The notes: generated from the letters alone by a model not told the origin. A stretch of 64,000 nucleotides of DNA from Rouxiella silvae (GCF_002093625.1 NZ_MRWD01000029.1:1-64000); one strand, 5' to 3'. Counted from the stretch's first letter, positions 9,036-22,725 are shown. Made by a program: numbers and translations.

Positions 9036-10265
9036 TTACTTGGTGATGCGAGTCTCGACGTCTTTCAACGCCTGCTGAACCGTTTGACGGCCGTTAACCG
9101 CGTTGATAATCGCGCTGCGTTCGGCGTACCAGAAGGCGCTCATCTGCGGCACGTTCGGCATGATTTCACCGTTTTTGGAGTTGGTCATCGTGGCTGCAAT
9201 GCGCGGGTCTTTTTCCAGCTGTTGCTGATAAGACTTAAGCGCTACCGCACCTAATGGTTTGTCTTTATTAACCTCTGCCAGTCCTTCATCGGTAATCAGA
9301 TAATGTTCTAGAAACTCTTGGGCCAGCTCTTTATTCGGGCTGGCGGCGTTAATCCCGGCGGTGAGTACGCCAACAAACGGTTTGGACGGTTTCCCTTTAA
9401 AGGTTGGAAGCAGGGTCACGCCGTAGTTGATTTTGCTCTTGTCGAGGTTCGACCAAGCCCACGGGCCATCGATGGTCATTGCCGTTTGGCCTTTATTAAA
9501 GGCAGCTTCGGCAATGGAATAATCGGTATCGGCATTGATATGTTTGTTTTTCACCAGATCGATGATGAACTGCAGGCCCGCCTGAGCACCTGCGTTGTCT
9601 ACGCCGGTATCTTTAATGTTGTATTTGCCGTCTTCATATTTGAAGGCGTAACCGCCGTCGGCGGCAATGATAGGCCAAGTGAAGTACGGCTCTTGCAGGT
9701 TCCACATAATGGCGCTTTTGCCTTTGGCGCGCAGCTGCGTGTCGAGGGCCGGGATCTCTTCCCAGGTTTTAGGCGCTTCCTTGATGATGTCTTTGTTGTA
9801 AATTAGCGACAGCGCTTCCACCGCAACCGGATAGCCAATCAGCTTGCCATTGTAGGTGGCGGCGTCCCAAGTGAACGGGAACAGTTTGTCCTTAAAAGCC
9901 TGGTCCGGGGTGATTTCTGCCAGCAGGCCGGACTGCGCGTAGCCACCAAAACGGTCGTGCGCCCAGAAGATAATGTCCGGGCCGTCGCCGGTGGCGGCCA
10001 CCTGTGGATACTTCTCTTCGAGTTTGTCAGGGTGTTCAATGGTGACTTTGATGCCGGTGTCTTTCTCGAATTTCTTGCCAACTTCCGCCAGGCCGTTGTA
10101 GCCCTTGTCACCGTTAATCCAGATAACCAGCTTGCCTTCTTCTATTTTGGCAAAAGCGGGGGATGACAGCACCAGCGTGGCCAGTGCCGACAGAGCCAGT
10201 GTGTGCCTGAGCATGGTTTTAAGCCGAGGCGCGTTGTTTCGAGAAGCGTTAATGCTGAGCGTCAT
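9036..10265 (-). CDS. malE: Periplasmic maltose/maltodextrin-binding protein MalE
   Basis: The 409-residue precursor has a rather long signal region ending AFA before [17 protein letters not shown], cut after about residue 39. Mature length is 370, as in E. coli. The protein captures maltodextrins in the periplasm and delivers them to MalFGK2; it is also the chemotaxis ligand carrier where Tar is present. The ATG at 10265 has AAAGGA upstream; a second ATG at codon 18 is possible and would give a signal peptide of more usual length. First gene of the malEFG operon, divergent from malK. Confidence 0.97.
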   Translation of the reverse strand: MTLSINASRNNAPRLKTMLRHTLALSALATLVLSSPAFAKIEEGKLVIWINGDKGYNGLAEVGKKFEKDTGIKVTIEHPDKLEEKYPQVAATGDGPDIIFWAHDRFGGYAQSGLLAEITPDQAFKDKLFPFTWDAATYNGKLIGYPVAVEALSLIYNKDIIKEAPKTWEEIPALDTQLRAKGKSAIMWNLQEPYFTWPIIAADGGYAFKYEDGKYNIKDTGVDNAGAQAGLQFIIDLVKNKHINADTDYSIAEAAFNKGQTAMTIDGPWAWSNLDKSKINYGVTLLPTFKGKPSKPFVGVLTAGINAASPNKELAQEFLEHYLITDEGLAEVNKDKPLGAVALKSYQQQLEKDPRIAATMTNSKNGEIMPNVPQMSAFWYAERSAIINAVNGRQTVQQALKDVETRITK

Positions 10266-10361
10266 AATCCAATCCTTTTATATGCGGTGAGGCGTCGGTT
10301 TTCGTCTTAGACGTGAAAGCCAGGGTACGTTGCCAGTGTGGATTCAACCCGCCGCCGCTTC

Positions 10362-10371
10362 ATCATCCCCC
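10362..10371 (-). promoter_or_regulatory. MalT box (malE side)
   Basis: The minus strand reads GGGGGATGAT, matching the GGGGATGA core of the MalT consensus GGGGA(T/G)GAGG. It lies about 100 bases upstream of malE. Confidence 0.72.
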
Positions 10372-10392
10372 TCTCTACGCCCCCAAGGCTCA

Positions 10393-10414
10393 GAGTGTGA
10401 TGTGGCTCCCAACG
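10393..10414. promoter_or_regulatory. CRP-binding site
   Basis: TGTGA-N6-TCCCA at 10396-10411 matches nine of the ten conserved CRP half-site bases. Its position between MalT boxes agrees with joint cAMP-CRP and MalT control of mal promoters. Confidence 0.62.
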
Positions 10415-10516
10415 TTGGGCTATATGTGCTCAAACACGCGGGATTAGGCTTCATTTTTTGCCAGGCAGATCACGAATCTGATTTTTGGTTTGAACTTTCA
10501 GCCCTTTGGCTTAACA

Positions 10517-10540
10517 CCCCATCCTCCTTTCTCCTCCCCC
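10517..10540 (-). promoter_or_regulatory. Paired MalT boxes (malK side)
   Basis: The minus strand reads GGGGGAGGAG (10531-10540) and then GGAGGATGGGG (10517-10527). The first is a close MalT-box match and the second contains the GGAGGA core, giving two boxes in the same orientation near malK. Confidence 0.65.
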
Positions 10541-10637
10541 ATGAAAAACTTTGTTACGGATGATTACGCTTAGCTGCGGTTCCTTCACTCTTCATTGCAT
10601 TCAGTTTCCTCGCTGGCAGCAAGTACAGGAGTTCAGG

Positions 10638-13072
<2,435 letters not shown>

Positions 13073-13114
13073 TGAGAATGAAATTTCAGTCACCCGTTGA
13101 GATTTAAGATGACA

Positions 13115-13142
13115 GGAGCAGGTTGTAGTCCGCGCTTGCTCC
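13115..13142. other. Hairpin between lamB and malM
   Basis: GGAGCA (13115-13120) and TGCTCC (13137-13142) can pair around a 16-base loop in the 101-base lamB-malM gap. There is no T-run, so this looks like a processing or attenuation structure rather than a full terminator. Confidence 0.35.
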
Positions 13143-13173
13143 ACGCTTCATCGTGTTTATTAAGGAAACAATA

Positions 13174-14070
13174 ATGAGAAAAAGTCTGCTGTCACTCTGT
13201 TTGTCGCTGAGCCTGCTGGCGGCAGCACCGGCGGGGGTATTTGCCGCTAGCGGCGTTGAAAACACGACGCCAGCCATAGCGAGTCAAACTTTACATAATC
13301 TTTCATGGACGCCGCTGGTTCCGCCGGTGACGCAGGACATCACGCTCGGCGAGAGCAGCGCTAAAATTAATCAGGGCGATATTCAAGGGGCGGTGGCGGC
13401 GTTTGCCGTGCCTGCTGACAGAGGTTCACTGGAAATTACGCTGACCAGCATCGCCACCGGTAAAACGGTGTATGCGCCAAACGTGTTAGTACTGGACGAG
13501 CAGATGCATCCGGCGGCGTTTTACCCTTCAAGCTATTTCCCCTATATGAAGCCGGGTATTGTCTCAAGCGATCGCCTCGAAGGCACCTTGAAGCTGACCC
13601 CAGCGCTGGGACAGAAGCAAATATATCTGCTGGTGTACACCACCGAGCAGGATTTGGCCGCCACCACCCAAATGGTGAACCCTGCCAAGGCCTATGCGGC
13701 TGGCGTGGGCAATGCGCTGCCGGATATTCCAGACCCGATTGCTCGCCACACGCCGACCGGTACCTTGAGTATTAAGGTCAGTGCCGAACAAAAGTCGGGG
13801 AACGTGATGATTGGTCAGTTGTTCCCGTCTTCGGCACCGGCAGCTGCCGCACCGGTCGTGGTGGGCAATACCCAGCCTGCGACTCCGGCTCCTGCACCGA
13901 TTAAAAATGCAGAGCCGTTGCTCAGTGATTCAGAGCGTTATTTCAACGACTCAATAAGAAAAGCAGTGAAGGGCGGTAACATCGACAAGGCGCTGAAACT
14001 GCTGGATGAGGCAGAAAGACTGGGATCGAAAACGGCACGCCAGACCTTTATCGACAGTGTAAAACACTAA
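13174..14070 (+). CDS. malM: Periplasmic maltose regulon protein MalM
   Basis: This protein of about 298 residues begins at the ATG with TAAGGA upstream and carries a signal peptide ending GVFA before ASGVENTTP. MalM is the last gene of malK-lamB-malM in enterobacteria and its periplasmic role is not established. The segment around residues 215-245 is rich in Ala and Pro (SSAPAAAAP, PATPAPAPI), a likely linker between the main domain and a short helical C-terminal domain (KALKLLDEAERLG). A terminator follows. Confidence 0.93.
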   Translation: MRKSLLSLCLSLSLLAAAPAGVFAASGVENTTPAIASQTLHNLSWTPLVPPVTQDITLGESSAKINQGDIQGAVAAFAVPADRGSLEITLTSIATGKTVYAPNVLVLDEQMHPAAFYPSSYFPYMKPGIVSSDRLEGTLKLTPALGQKQIYLLVYTTEQDLAATTQMVNPAKAYAAGVGNALPDIPDPIARHTPTGTLSIKVSAEQKSGNVMIGQLFPSSAPAAAAPVVVGNTQPATPAPAPIKNAEPLLSDSERYFNDSIRKAVKGGNIDKALKLLDEAERLGSKTARQTFIDSVKH

Positions 14071-14102
14071 GAATATTCGCTGGCAACAGGGACAGTAAAA
14101 AC

Positions 14103-14132
14103 GCACCGAACAACAGTCGGTGCTTTTTTTTA
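14103..14132 (+). terminator. Rho-independent terminator of malK-lamB-malM
   Basis: GCACCGA and TCGGTGC pair around seven bases and are followed by nine Ts. It sits between the convergent malM and malT genes. Confidence 0.9.
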
Positions 14133-14164
14133 TCTGTAATTCCACCCGTTAAGGCCGCAAGGGT

Positions 14165-16891
14165 CTAAGCGCAGTAACCCATCACCTGCAGCAAATGCTG
14201 TGCCTGTTGAATGGCCTGTTGACGATGCACCACGCCCAGTTTCTGATAAAGATTGCGGATGTGGGTTTTAATGGTGGTGGCCGCGACCACCAGTTCGGAG
14301 GCAATTTGGTCATTGCTATAGCCCGAATAAATCAGCCCCAGCACCTGCCATTCTCGCTGAGTGAGCGGACTGGTGCGGATAAGCTCCGGCACCTGCGGAT
14401 GCGTCAGTAATTTACTCACGAATTTTTCGTCAAAGTTGGCAAACTTGTGGCGATGATGCTGATTGATTTCACGCAAAATCAGCTGGGCGCGGCGCTGTTC
14501 AAGCACCGGCAGCAGGTTAAGTTGAAGCAGGTGACGCAGCTGTTGGGCCATAATTTCTCCCTCAATCACAAAATGACTGATAAATCCGGTGCGATTCGCC
14601 AGCCCCAGCGCCTCAATCAGCACACGCTGGGCCTCACTTTTCCTGCCGGTATGCCAATAAAGCAGATTGCTGAGCAGCAAATTCCGGTTCAGGTCGCTGG
14701 TGAGACGCAGCTGTCGTGCATTTTCATTAAGCTCGTCGAGCACCACTTCGGCTTGGTCAAACTGTTCAAGTAAAATCTGCACGCGGGCGATATTGCGCCA
14801 CTGGCCCTGCTGAAAGTGGTTATCAGCCATGTCGGGTTTACGTGCTAGCTGAAGCCACTGGCGGGCGGCCACTTTATCTGCGGTCATCTGCCAGTAAATC
14901 ACCCGCGGCTTGTCGGTATTGGTTAACCAGTCGATATGATATTGCCCGGTTTTCAACAAGTTTTCACAGCGAGTGAGATAGTGGTGCGCGTTGTCGAGCT
15001 GGCCGCGCGCCAGCGAACATTTCGCCAGCATCGCCAGACACTGTAGCTGCTGCGGTTGCTGAAAGTTGTTTAATACTTCCAGACCTCGGCGGGCGGCATC
15101 TTCTGCATCGTCGAGTCTTGCCCACGACCAGAGCAGCTGTGAGCGCAGGCGCAGCAAAAATTCGTGCATTGGCAACTGTTCAAGATGCTGCTCGCTGACC
15201 AGTTCAAAGGCGCGGTCCTGCGTTTCATAGGCAGCCTGCAAAAAGCCCTGAGCAATCAGAATTTCACTTTGCTGCAGTAGCGCCCACAGCGCGTAATGGT
15301 AGGACTCATGACGACGCGCGATCTGTTCCGTTTGCTGCATCAGCGGCAGGGCGCGGCTTAAATCGCCCTTACAGTGCTGAATTTCTCCGGTGACCGACGT
15401 CGCGACTATGCGGCTGTAATAACTCTCATAGGGCAGAAAACGCAGTGCTTCGGCGGCCAATTTCTCAGCCTCATCCTGTCGGCCATCGTTGATGGCAACC
15501 TGCGCGCGCAGGGCGTCAAACTCTGCGGTCAGGTCCTGTTCCATCACGATATTACGCTGTTGCATCTCGCTTTCGGCCCGCGCCAGCAGCGCCTCGACCT
15601 CGGCATAGCGATGCTGGCTCTGTGCCAGCCAGGCCTGCAACAGCACCAGTTTAGGGTTTTGAATCAGCCGATCGTACGGCAAGGCATTCAGACACTGTTC
15701 GAGCAAGGGCAGCTCACTTTGGTTGAACAGCGCCCAGGCGTGCTGCAGCAAAATATCGCGCAGCAGGTCCAAATCGTCAGCGCCCAGCGCATGATGAATC
15801 GCCTCGGCGGGAAAACCCTGCGTCAGCCAGCCCTCAGCGGCCGCACGATGAATTTTAGGCAATTCGCTGGCTAACTCCCACTGGCAACGCTGACGCAGAA
15901 AAGAGCTGAACAGCGGATGAAAATTGAACCATTCGCCGTTGTCATCCATACGGTGAATAAACAGCCCTTGGCGCTCAAGCTCCTCAAGGCGCTGCTGGCC
16001 GTTGTCGCCACCGGTCAGCTTGACTATCAGGGCATCATTCATCGAATGCAGCAAGGAGCAGCGGAGCAAAAAATCGCGGGTGGATGCATCAACGCGGTCA
16101 AGCACCTCATCCACCAAATATTCAGATAGATGGCTGGCATTCAGCCCGGCAAGTTTTCGTGCCGACTGCTGGGTTGACTGCTGTGAGGAGTGAGTAGACT
16201 GCCGCGCCGAAAGGGCGATCAGCTGTAGCGCCGTGGCCCAGCCCGCGACTTCATCGCACAGCCGATTGCTGTCGGCATGGTCAATAGGGTCTTTTAGGCG
16301 ACAGTCAAAAAACTGCTGTGTTTCATGGTGGTTAAAAGCCAGGTGGGTGGCGTTAAGCTCGAGCAGTTGCTCGCGCACGCGCATATTAGCAATACCCAAC
16401 TGCGGCAACGTGCGAGAGCACAGCACCAAGAGAACATTTTCGGGCTGATGACGCAGAAAGAAGCGCATTCCCTCATGAATCGCATCATTCGTTATTAGAT
16501 GGTAGTCATCAATAACCAGCAGCAGCGGGCCGTGCCAGTCAGAAAGCTCCACGAACAGCTGCGCAAACAAAGTGGAGAGACTGGCATATTGATGCTTCTG
16601 GCTCAGCGCTTCACTTTTTACACAGTGGCCGCCGCACGCCTGCTGCACGGCGGCAATCAAATAACTGGCAAACCGCTCAAGCTGATTGTCGCCCTCATCC
16701 AGTGAATACCAGCCCAGACAATTTTTACCCGCCGCCCAGTGAGCCACTAACGTCGTTTTGCCGTATCCCGCCGGACTGGTCACCAGCATCAAACGGTAGT
16801 TCGGTGCCGTGGCAAGCTTGGTCAGCAAGCGATCGCGAACTACACTATTTTGCTGCCTAACCGGGCAACTCAGTTTTGAAGGGATCAGCAT
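14165..16891 (-). CDS. malT: Maltose regulon transcriptional activator MalT
   Basis: This 908-residue STAND ATPase activator (901 in E. coli) has Walker [10 protein letters not shown] at about residues 39-47 and Walker [11 protein letters not shown] winged-helix and TPR-like maltotriose sensor fills the middle, and a LuxR-type helix-turn-helix closes the C-terminus ([20 protein letters not shown] onward). Maltotriose and ATP drive multimerisation on MalT boxes. A Ser/Gln-rich stretch near residues 233-245 ([11 protein letters not shown]) is longer than the E. coli equivalent. It converges on malM and diverges from malP, so the whole regulon and its activator sit together. Confidence 0.97.
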   Translation of the reverse strand: MLIPSKLSCPVRQQNSVVRDRLLTKLATAPNYRLMLVTSPAGYGKTTLVAHWAAGKNCLGWYSLDEGDNQLERFASYLIAAVQQACGGHCVKSEALSQKHQYASLSTLFAQLFVELSDWHGPLLLVIDDYHLITNDAIHEGMRFFLRHQPENVLLVLCSRTLPQLGIANMRVREQLLELNATHLAFNHHETQQFFDCRLKDPIDHADSNRLCDEVAGWATALQLIALSARQSTHSSQQSTQQSARKLAGLNASHLSEYLVDEVLDRVDASTRDFLLRCSLLHSMNDALIVKLTGGDNGQQRLEELERQGLFIHRMDDNGEWFNFHPLFSSFLRQRCQWELASELPKIHRAAAEGWLTQGFPAEAIHHALGADDLDLLRDILLQHAWALFNQSELPLLEQCLNALPYDRLIQNPKLVLLQAWLAQSQHRYAEVEALLARAESEMQQRNIVMEQDLTAEFDALRAQVAINDGRQDEAEKLAAEALRFLPYESYYSRIVATSVTGEIQHCKGDLSRALPLMQQTEQIARRHESYHYALWALLQQSEILIAQGFLQAAYETQDRAFELVSEQHLEQLPMHEFLLRLRSQLLWSWARLDDAEDAARRGLEVLNNFQQPQQLQCLAMLAKCSLARGQLDNAHHYLTRCENLLKTGQYHIDWLTNTDKPRVIYWQMTADKVAARQWLQLARKPDMADNHFQQGQWRNIARVQILLEQFDQAEVVLDELNENARQLRLTSDLNRNLLLSNLLYWHTGRKSEAQRVLIEALGLANRTGFISHFVIEGEIMAQQLRHLLQLNLLPVLEQRRAQLILREINQHHRHKFANFDEKFVSKLLTHPQVPELIRTSPLTQREWQVLGLIYSGYSNDQIASELVVAATTIKTHIRNLYQKLGVVHRQQAIQQAQHLLQVMGYCA

Positions 16892-17198
16892 TTTTCAATC
16901 CTTTGATAAAAATCTGGGAGGGGCGTAAGGAATTATTTCATAGCGCGTAATTAATGTTTCTAAACTCCGCTTTTGAAATATTTATTGCAACATTATTACC
17001 TTATTTCATGTTGTTAAGTTGCTCTGCATCACACTTTTAAGCCACGTAGTTTCCGAAATTTTTCTGACCCTAAATTTCACCCCGCTAAGCCCCGTGTCTC
17101 ATCCCTGACTAATCCCCGATGGGATGATGCTCCACCGGCGAAGAACCCGCAGCATAGTGAAAATTTCTTTAAAGGTTTCCGGATAAAGAGGGCAAGTG
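16892..17198. promoter_or_regulatory. Divergent malT/malP regulatory region
   Basis: This 307-base region holds the malT promoter (minus) and the malPQ promoter (plus). MalT boxes cluster at 17098-17128. A CRP-like half site, CATCACACTT at 17027-17036, lies where the E. coli malT promoter has its CRP site, although the other half is poor. The left 130 bases are AT-rich with no further motif I can support. Confidence 0.72.
17098..17128. promoter_or_regulatory. MalT box cluster upstream of malP
   Basis: Three MalT-like cores are visible: GGGATGA on the minus strand (17099-17105), GGGGATT on the minus strand (17111-17117) and GGGATGA on the plus strand (17121-17127). They lie 71-100 bases upstream of the malP ATG, as in the E. 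coli malP promoter. Confidence 0.75.
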
Positions 17199-19601
17199 AT
17201 GCAAGTGACTTTAGATAAAGCGCAGTTTGAGGCCGCATTAAAACGCCAGTGGCAGGGATTTGGTTTACAGCAGTCGCAGGATATGACGTCACACCAGTGG
17301 TGGCTTGCTACCAGCGCCGCGCTTGCAGAACAGCTTCGCGCACAACCCTTGCCCAAGGCGGAGAATCAGCCGCAGCGCCACGTAAACTATATCTCGATGG
17401 AGTTTTTAATTGGCCGACTGACCGCCAACAATCTGCTTAATCTCGGCTGGTACGACACGGTGAACGCGTCTCTCAAACAGCAGGGCGTAGACTTGGCCGA
17501 TATCTTGGAGCAGGAAACCGATCCGGCGCTGGGCAACGGAGGACTCGGACGTTTAGCCGCCTGTTTTCTGGATTCGATGGCGACTGTGGGCCAACCAGCG
17601 ATCGGTTATGGCCTGAATTATCAGTACGGCCTGTTTCGTCAGTCGTTCGATGATGGCCAGCAGCAGGAGGCGCCGGACAACTGGCATCGCGAAAATTATC
17701 CGTGGTTCAGCCGCAACGGTTCACTGTCGGTTGACGTCGCTTTTGGGGGATCGCTGGTCAAAAATGAGGACGGAAAAGAGCACTGGCGTCCGGCATTTAG
17801 CCTGCGCGGTGAGGCTTGCGACCTGCCGGTGGTGGGTTATAGAAACGGCGTGACTCAGCCACTGCGTCTTTGGGAGGCGACCGACGTTCATCCGTTTGAC
17901 CTGACGCTGTTTAACGACGGTGAATTTCTCAAGGCCGAGCAGAAAGGTATCGACGCCGCCAAGTTAACCAAAGTTCTGTATCCGAATGATAATCATCAGG
18001 CGGGAAAACGACTTCGCTTGATGCAGCAGTATTTCCAATGTGCCTGCTCGGTGGCCGATATTTTACGCCGCCATCATTTTCTGGGTCGTAAAATTGAGGA
18101 TTTGCCCGAGTTTGAGGTGATTCAGCTCAACGACACCCATCCGACCATTGCGATCCCCGAGCTGTTGCGCATTTTGCTCGACGAGCACTCGTTGGAATGG
18201 GACGCCGCCTGGGCCATCATCCGCCGGACCTTTGCCTATACCAACCATACGTTGATGCCCGAAGCGCTGGAGTGTTGGGACGAAAAGCTGGTTAAAAGCC
18301 TACTGCCTCGCCATTTTTCATTGATCAAAGCGATTAATGCCCGTTTCAAAAAAGTGGTTGAAAAACAGTGGCCAGGTGACAAAGCGGTGTGGGAAAAGCT
18401 CTCCGTGCATCAGAATAAACAGGTAAGAATGGCTAACCTGTGCGTGGTCAGCGGCTTTGCGGTAAACGGCGTTGCGGCGCTGCACTCTGAGCTGGTGGTG
18501 AAAGACCTGTTCCCAGAATATTATCAGCTGTGGCCCAATAAATTTCACAATGTGACCAACGGCATTACACCACGTCGCTGGCTCAAGCAGTGCAATCGCG
18601 CACTGTCGACGCTGATTGACACCACGCTGAAAACCGAATGGGTCAATGACCTCGACGCGCTGAAGGACCTCGAAAGTCAGGTGGATAACGCCGATTTTTG
18701 CCAGCAATACCAGCTTATTAAGCGTGAGAATAAAATCCGCCTGGCGGAGTACGTTCACCGCACAATGGGCATTACGCTCAATCCGGAGGCTATTTTTGAC
18801 GTGCAGATTAAGCGCCTGCACGAATATAAACGCCAGCATTTGAACCTGCTGCACATTTTGTCGCTCTATCGCCAACTGCGCGATAACCCGCAGCTGGACA
18901 TCGTGCCCCGCGTGTTCCTGTTTGGGGCCAAAGCGGCACCAGGTTATTACCTGGCAAAAAATATCATCTTTGCTATCAACAAGGTGGCGGAAAAGATTAA
19001 CAACGACCCGCAGGTGGCCGACAGACTGAAAGTGGTGTTCATCCCCGATTATCGGGTTTCGGTAGCTGAGCTGATGATCCCGGCCGCCGACGTGTCGGAG
19101 CAGATCTCTACCGCCGGTAAAGAGGCCTCCGGTACCGGCAATATGAAGCTGGCACTGAACGGAGCACTGACCGTCGGTACGCTCGACGGTGCCAACGTCG
19201 AGATTGCAGAGCAGGTCGGTGAAGAGAACATCTTCATCTTTGGCAATACGGTCGATCAGGTGAAAGCGCTGTTGGCGAAAGGCTACAGCCCGCTTGCGCT
19301 GCGTAAAAAAGATGCCCATCTTGATGCCATTCTTGGCGAACTGGAAGACGGCACTTTCAGCAACGGCGATAAGCAGGCATTTAGCCTGATGCTCGACAGT
19401 CTGCTGGGCGGCGGTGACCCTTATCTGGTGTTGGCGGACTTCGCCGATTACTGCGCGGCGCAGAAAAAAGTCGATGCGTTATACCGCAATCAGGATCAGT
19501 GGACGCGCACGACCATTCTTAATACCGCGCGCGTTGGCATGTTTAGCGCCGACCGTTCTATTCGTGATTATCAACAACGGATTTGGCAGGCAAAGCGATA
19601 A
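17199..19601 (+). CDS. malP: Maltodextrin phosphorylase MalP
   Basis: This PLP-dependent glucan phosphorylase of about 800 residues releases glucose-1-phosphate from maltodextrins in the cytoplasm. [14 protein letters not shown] holds the PLP lysine, and [14 protein letters not shown] and [14 protein letters not shown] are family signatures. The ATG at 17199 aligns with E. coli MalP; a GTG one codon earlier is also open. A purine-rich AGAGGG precedes it. First gene of malPQ, under MalT control. Confidence 0.96.
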   Translation: MQVTLDKAQFEAALKRQWQGFGLQQSQDMTSHQWWLATSAALAEQLRAQPLPKAENQPQRHVNYISMEFLIGRLTANNLLNLGWYDTVNASLKQQGVDLADILEQETDPALGNGGLGRLAACFLDSMATVGQPAIGYGLNYQYGLFRQSFDDGQQQEAPDNWHRENYPWFSRNGSLSVDVAFGGSLVKNEDGKEHWRPAFSLRGEACDLPVVGYRNGVTQPLRLWEATDVHPFDLTLFNDGEFLKAEQKGIDAAKLTKVLYPNDNHQAGKRLRLMQQYFQCACSVADILRRHHFLGRKIEDLPEFEVIQLNDTHPTIAIPELLRILLDEHSLEWDAAWAIIRRTFAYTNHTLMPEALECWDEKLVKSLLPRHFSLIKAINARFKKVVEKQWPGDKAVWEKLSVHQNKQVRMANLCVVSGFAVNGVAALHSELVVKDLFPEYYQLWPNKFHNVTNGITPRRWLKQCNRALSTLIDTTLKTEWVNDLDALKDLESQVDNADFCQQYQLIKRENKIRLAEYVHRTMGITLNPEAIFDVQIKRLHEYKRQHLNLLHILSLYRQLRDNPQLDIVPRVFLFGAKAAPGYYLAKNIIFAINKVAEKINNDPQVADRLKVVFIPDYRVSVAELMIPAADVSEQISTAGKEASGTGNMKLALNGALTVGTLDGANVEIAEQVGEENIFIFGNTVDQVKALLAKGYSPLALRKKDAHLDAILGELEDGTFSNGDKQAFSLMLDSLLGGGDPYLVLADFADYCAAQKKVDALYRNQDQWTRTTILNTARVGMFSADRSIRDYQQRIWQAKR

Positions 19602-19610
19602 GGAGACGCA

Positions 19611-21698
19611 ATGGAGAACAAAGCACTGGAACAGGCTGCCAGAGAGGCCGGTATTTCCTCGGGGTTCATCAACGCCCACGGCAAACAGCAGGCGATAGCT
19701 GCCGAAACCAAGCGTGATCTGCTGGCGGCGATGGGCTGGAAGCCCGGCAGCAGTGCGCAAGTAACGCCGGTGCCTGTGGTTAAAGTTTTTGTGACCGGCA
19801 ATCGCCTGGCGCTGCCGGTAGCCGGTGATGGCGAATACGGCTGGAAGCTACAGCTTGAAACGGGCGCGACTCAGCAGGGCCGCGTAAGCGGGAAAATGAC
19901 CTTGGCGCTGCCGGCAAAAATCCCTGAGGGTTATCATAAACTCACCCTGACGCAGGGCGCACAGCATTGGGATTGTCGAGTTATCGTGGCGCCAAAGCGC
20001 TGCTATGAGTCCGATGCCTTGCTGTCGGGTAAAAAGTTGTGGGGCGCCTGTGTGCAGCTTTACACCCTACGCTCGGCCAACAATTGGGGGATTGGTGATT
20101 TCGGCGACCTCAGTGTGATGCTAAAAAACGTCGCTGAACGTGGAGGAGCATTTGTTGGCCTTAATCCGATCCACGCGCTGTATCCGGCAAATCCGGTAGC
20201 CGCCAGTCCTTACAGCCCGTCGTCACGCAGCTGGTTGAACATCATTTATATTGACGTCGGCGTACTCGATGATTTTACGCGCAGTGAACAGGCGCAACAG
20301 TGGTGGCATTTGCCGCAAACTCAGCAGCAGTTGCAGGACGTACGCGCCAGTGACTGGGTCGACTACGAACAGGTGATGGCGCTAAAACTCACCGGGCTGC
20401 GGCTGGCCTATGCGCAGTTTCTTGGGCGTAAAGCGCACGATCCGCGGGTGAAATCACTGGCTCATTTCGTCAAAAATGGCGGGGAAAGTTTGTATTTACA
20501 GGCGGCATTTGACGCCCTGTATCAGCATTTAGCGCAGGAGAATCGCGTCGCGCTCGGCTGGAATCGTTGGCCGGAGCAGTATCATGATGCACGCGGTCCG
20601 GCGGTCAGAGCATTTTGCGAGCAGCATGCCCAAGATGTTGAATTTTATTTATGGTTGCAGTGGTTGGCAGAAACACAGCTTGCCGAAGCCTATAAGCTCA
20701 GCCAGCAGCAGAACATGTCGATAGGGCTGTATCGCGACCTGGCGGTTGGCGTAGTAGAAGGCGGGGCGGAAACCTGGAGCGATGGCGAGCTGTATTGCCT
20801 GAAAGCCGCCGTGGGCGCGCCGCCTGATATTCTCGGACCTTTAGGGCAAAACTGGGATTTACGCCCGATGGACCCGCACGTGATGGTTAAACGCGGCTAT
20901 CAACCGTTTATCGACCTGTTGCGCGCCAACATGACGCACAGTGGTGCATTGCGCATCGATCACGTCATGACTCTGCTAAGACTTTGGTGGATCCCAGCGG
21001 GAGAAACGGCGGATAAAGGCGCCTACGTACATTACCCCGTTGACGATTTGCTGGCCATTTTATCACTCGAAAGCCAGCGCCACCGCTGTATGGTGATAGG
21101 TGAAGATCTTGGCACCGTGCCGGTAGAAATTGTCAGCAAGCTGCGTGAGTCCGGCGTTTACTCGTATAAAGTGCTCTATTTTGAGCGTGATGAAGAGAGT
21201 AATTTCCGCGCACCGCAGTCGTATCCGGTTCAGGCGATGGCCACTATTACCACCCACGATCTGCCCACGCTGCGCGGCTATTGGCAGGGTGACGACCTGG
21301 CGTTGGGCAAAACGCTCGGGCTCTATCGTGATGAAGAGGTATTACAGGCACTCTATGCCGATCGCGCCCGAGCGCGGCAAGGGTTACTCAACGGTTTGCA
21401 TTATTATGACTGCATTGCGAAAAGAACCGGGCATCAGGCCGAGATGATGGAGATGACGCCGGTGCTCAACCGCGGTTTGCAGCGCTACGTAGCCGACAGT
21501 GCCTGCGCGCTGCTGGGGCTACAGCCTGAAGACTGGCTCGACATGTCGGTGCCGGTTAATGTGCCTGGCACCAGCGACGAATACCCCAACTGGCGGCGCA
21601 AACTTTCGCACAGCCTCGAAGAAATGTTTGCCGATGATCAGGTCAACAAGCTTATTAAAGATCTCGATAAACGCCGACGCAATGTTTCAGTAAACTGA
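19611..21698 (+). CDS. malQ: 4-alpha-glucanotransferase (amylomaltase) MalQ
   Basis: The 695-residue product (694 in E. coli) is a GH77 amylomaltase that transfers dextrinyl groups between maltodextrins and releases glucose, supplying longer chains to MalP. GH77 motifs are present: SPYSPSSR, the nucleophile region LRIDHVMTLLRLWWIP, acid/base GEDLGTVP and TTHDLPTLRGYW. It starts nine bases after malP with AAGGAG just before the ATG. Confidence 0.96.
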   Translation: MENKALEQAAREAGISSGFINAHGKQQAIAAETKRDLLAAMGWKPGSSAQVTPVPVVKVFVTGNRLALPVAGDGEYGWKLQLETGATQQGRVSGKMTLALPAKIPEGYHKLTLTQGAQHWDCRVIVAPKRCYESDALLSGKKLWGACVQLYTLRSANNWGIGDFGDLSVMLKNVAERGGAFVGLNPIHALYPANPVAASPYSPSSRSWLNIIYIDVGVLDDFTRSEQAQQWWHLPQTQQQLQDVRASDWVDYEQVMALKLTGLRLAYAQFLGRKAHDPRVKSLAHFVKNGGESLYLQAAFDALYQHLAQENRVALGWNRWPEQYHDARGPAVRAFCEQHAQDVEFYLWLQWLAETQLAEAYKLSQQQNMSIGLYRDLAVGVVEGGAETWSDGELYCLKAAVGAPPDILGPLGQNWDLRPMDPHVMVKRGYQPFIDLLRANMTHSGALRIDHVMTLLRLWWIPAGETADKGAYVHYPVDDLLAILSLESQRHRCMVIGEDLGTVPVEIVSKLRESGVYSYKVLYFERDEESNFRAPQSYPVQAMATITTHDLPTLRGYWQGDDLALGKTLGLYRDEEVLQALYADRARARQGLLNGLHYYDCIAKRTGHQAEMMEMTPVLNRGLQRYVADSACALLGLQPEDWLDMSVPVNVPGTSDEYPNWRRKLSHSLEEMFADDQVNKLIKDLDKRRRNVSVN

Positions 21699-21716
21699 AA
21701 CTGGCGTGAAAACAAA

Positions 21717-21749
21717 AATCCGGAGTCAGTAATGGCTCCGGATTTTTTT
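21717..21749 (+). terminator. Rho-independent terminator of malPQ
   Basis: ATCCGGAG and CTCCGGAT pair around ten bases, followed by a run of Ts, 19 bases after the malQ stop. Confidence 0.9.
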
Positions 21750-21781
21750 AAGCGTTAGGCCCACTTCGTTTTAGCCAGACG

Positions 21782-22639
21782 TTAACCCAGCATACCGCGC
21801 AACACGGTGGTCAGCTCAACCTCGCCAATCACCCGGTTCGTAATATCCCCCTCAAAGCAGATCCACTCCTCATTGAAACCGTCGATCATCTGGATGCGCG
21901 GCAGGGGATGGTTAGCGCCCTGTGCGCGAAATAAGGTTTCCCACGTTTCGCGCGGCACGGCAGAGGCGACAACCTTACGCTCCAAGACTTCGGCAAAGGC
22001 CAGGGCCAGGTCATGGGGTGAAATTCGCACCGGACCTTCAAGCTCGATGATACGTTTCCCCGTCCAGGTTTGTTGCATTAACTCGGCGGACACACGCCCC
22101 ACGTCGGCGGTTGCTACCATCGGCACCGGCTTGTCGAGCGGCTGCAAATAACTGTCGATAACGCCGTTATGACGCGCGTTTTCAATATCGAGCGCCGAGT
22201 TTTCCATAAACCAGCCCGGACGCAGGAAGGTGACAGGCAGGTCTAGCTGGTTTAAGGACTCTTCCATTAGCGTGCGTTGGGTCAGTAAATTGGTCTGCGT
22301 CGCCTGCGCGCCAATAGTTGAAAGACACACCACCTTTTGCGGCCTGGCAGATTCAAGCGCACGGAATACGGCGGCGATCACTTTTCGTGCTTCGGGAAAA
22401 CCCGGCTCGGGATCGAAATCTGACGGCGGAAGAATAAACACCGCTTCTGCTCCCTTAAAGGCCTTACTGAGCGCGGCGGTGTCGTACATATCCGCGACGG
22501 CAATGTCGCATCCCAGCGCCTGCCATTCGTCTGCCTTGCGCGGATCGCGAATAACCGCGCGCACCGCCTGACCCTTGTTAAGTAAATTACGTGCTACCGC
22601 GCCGCCGACTTTTCCGGTAATACCTGTGATGACGTACAT
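21782..22639 (-). CDS. NmrA-like NAD(P)-binding reductase
   Basis: I start at the ATG with AAGGA upstream, giving 285 residues beginning MYVITGITGKVGG. The glycine-rich nucleotide loop GITGKVGGAVA is at about residues 5-15, followed by the RD motif VIRDPRK that usually marks NADP preference. It is an atypical short-chain dehydrogenase (NmrA/YtfG type), often a quinone reductase or redox sensor. It lacks a clear Tyr-x-x-x-Lys pair. It is divergent from a LysR gene that probably controls it. Confidence 0.82.
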   Translation of the reverse strand: MYVITGITGKVGGAVARNLLNKGQAVRAVIRDPRKADEWQALGCDIAVADMYDTAALSKAFKGAEAVFILPPSDFDPEPGFPEARKVIAAVFRALESARPQKVVCLSTIGAQATQTNLLTQRTLMEESLNQLDLPVTFLRPGWFMENSALDIENARHNGVIDSYLQPLDKPVPMVATADVGRVSAELMQQTWTGKRIIELEGPVRISPHDLALAFAEVLERKVVASAVPRETWETLFRAQGANHPLPRIQMIDGFNEEWICFEGDITNRVIGEVELTTVLRGMLG

Positions 22640-22725
22640 TCTGTGGTTCCTTAAATGGTGTGAATTACGAAAGGGATGCCAGTGCACCTGTGGGGGGAGT
22701 ATAAAGTGTGTTATTAGTTGACAGA

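Larger units (their letters stand above)
10266..10637. promoter_or_regulatory. Divergent malE/malK regulatory region
   Basis: This 372-base gene-free stretch separates malE (minus) from malK (plus). It holds MalT-box-like sequences at 10362-10371 and 10517-10540 and a good CRP-like site at 10393-10414, plus a weaker one near 10459-10474 (TGCCA-N6-TCACG). The arrangement parallels the E. coli malEp-malKp region, where MalT and CRP jointly activate both promoters. I could not place the -10 elements with confidence. Confidence 0.8.
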
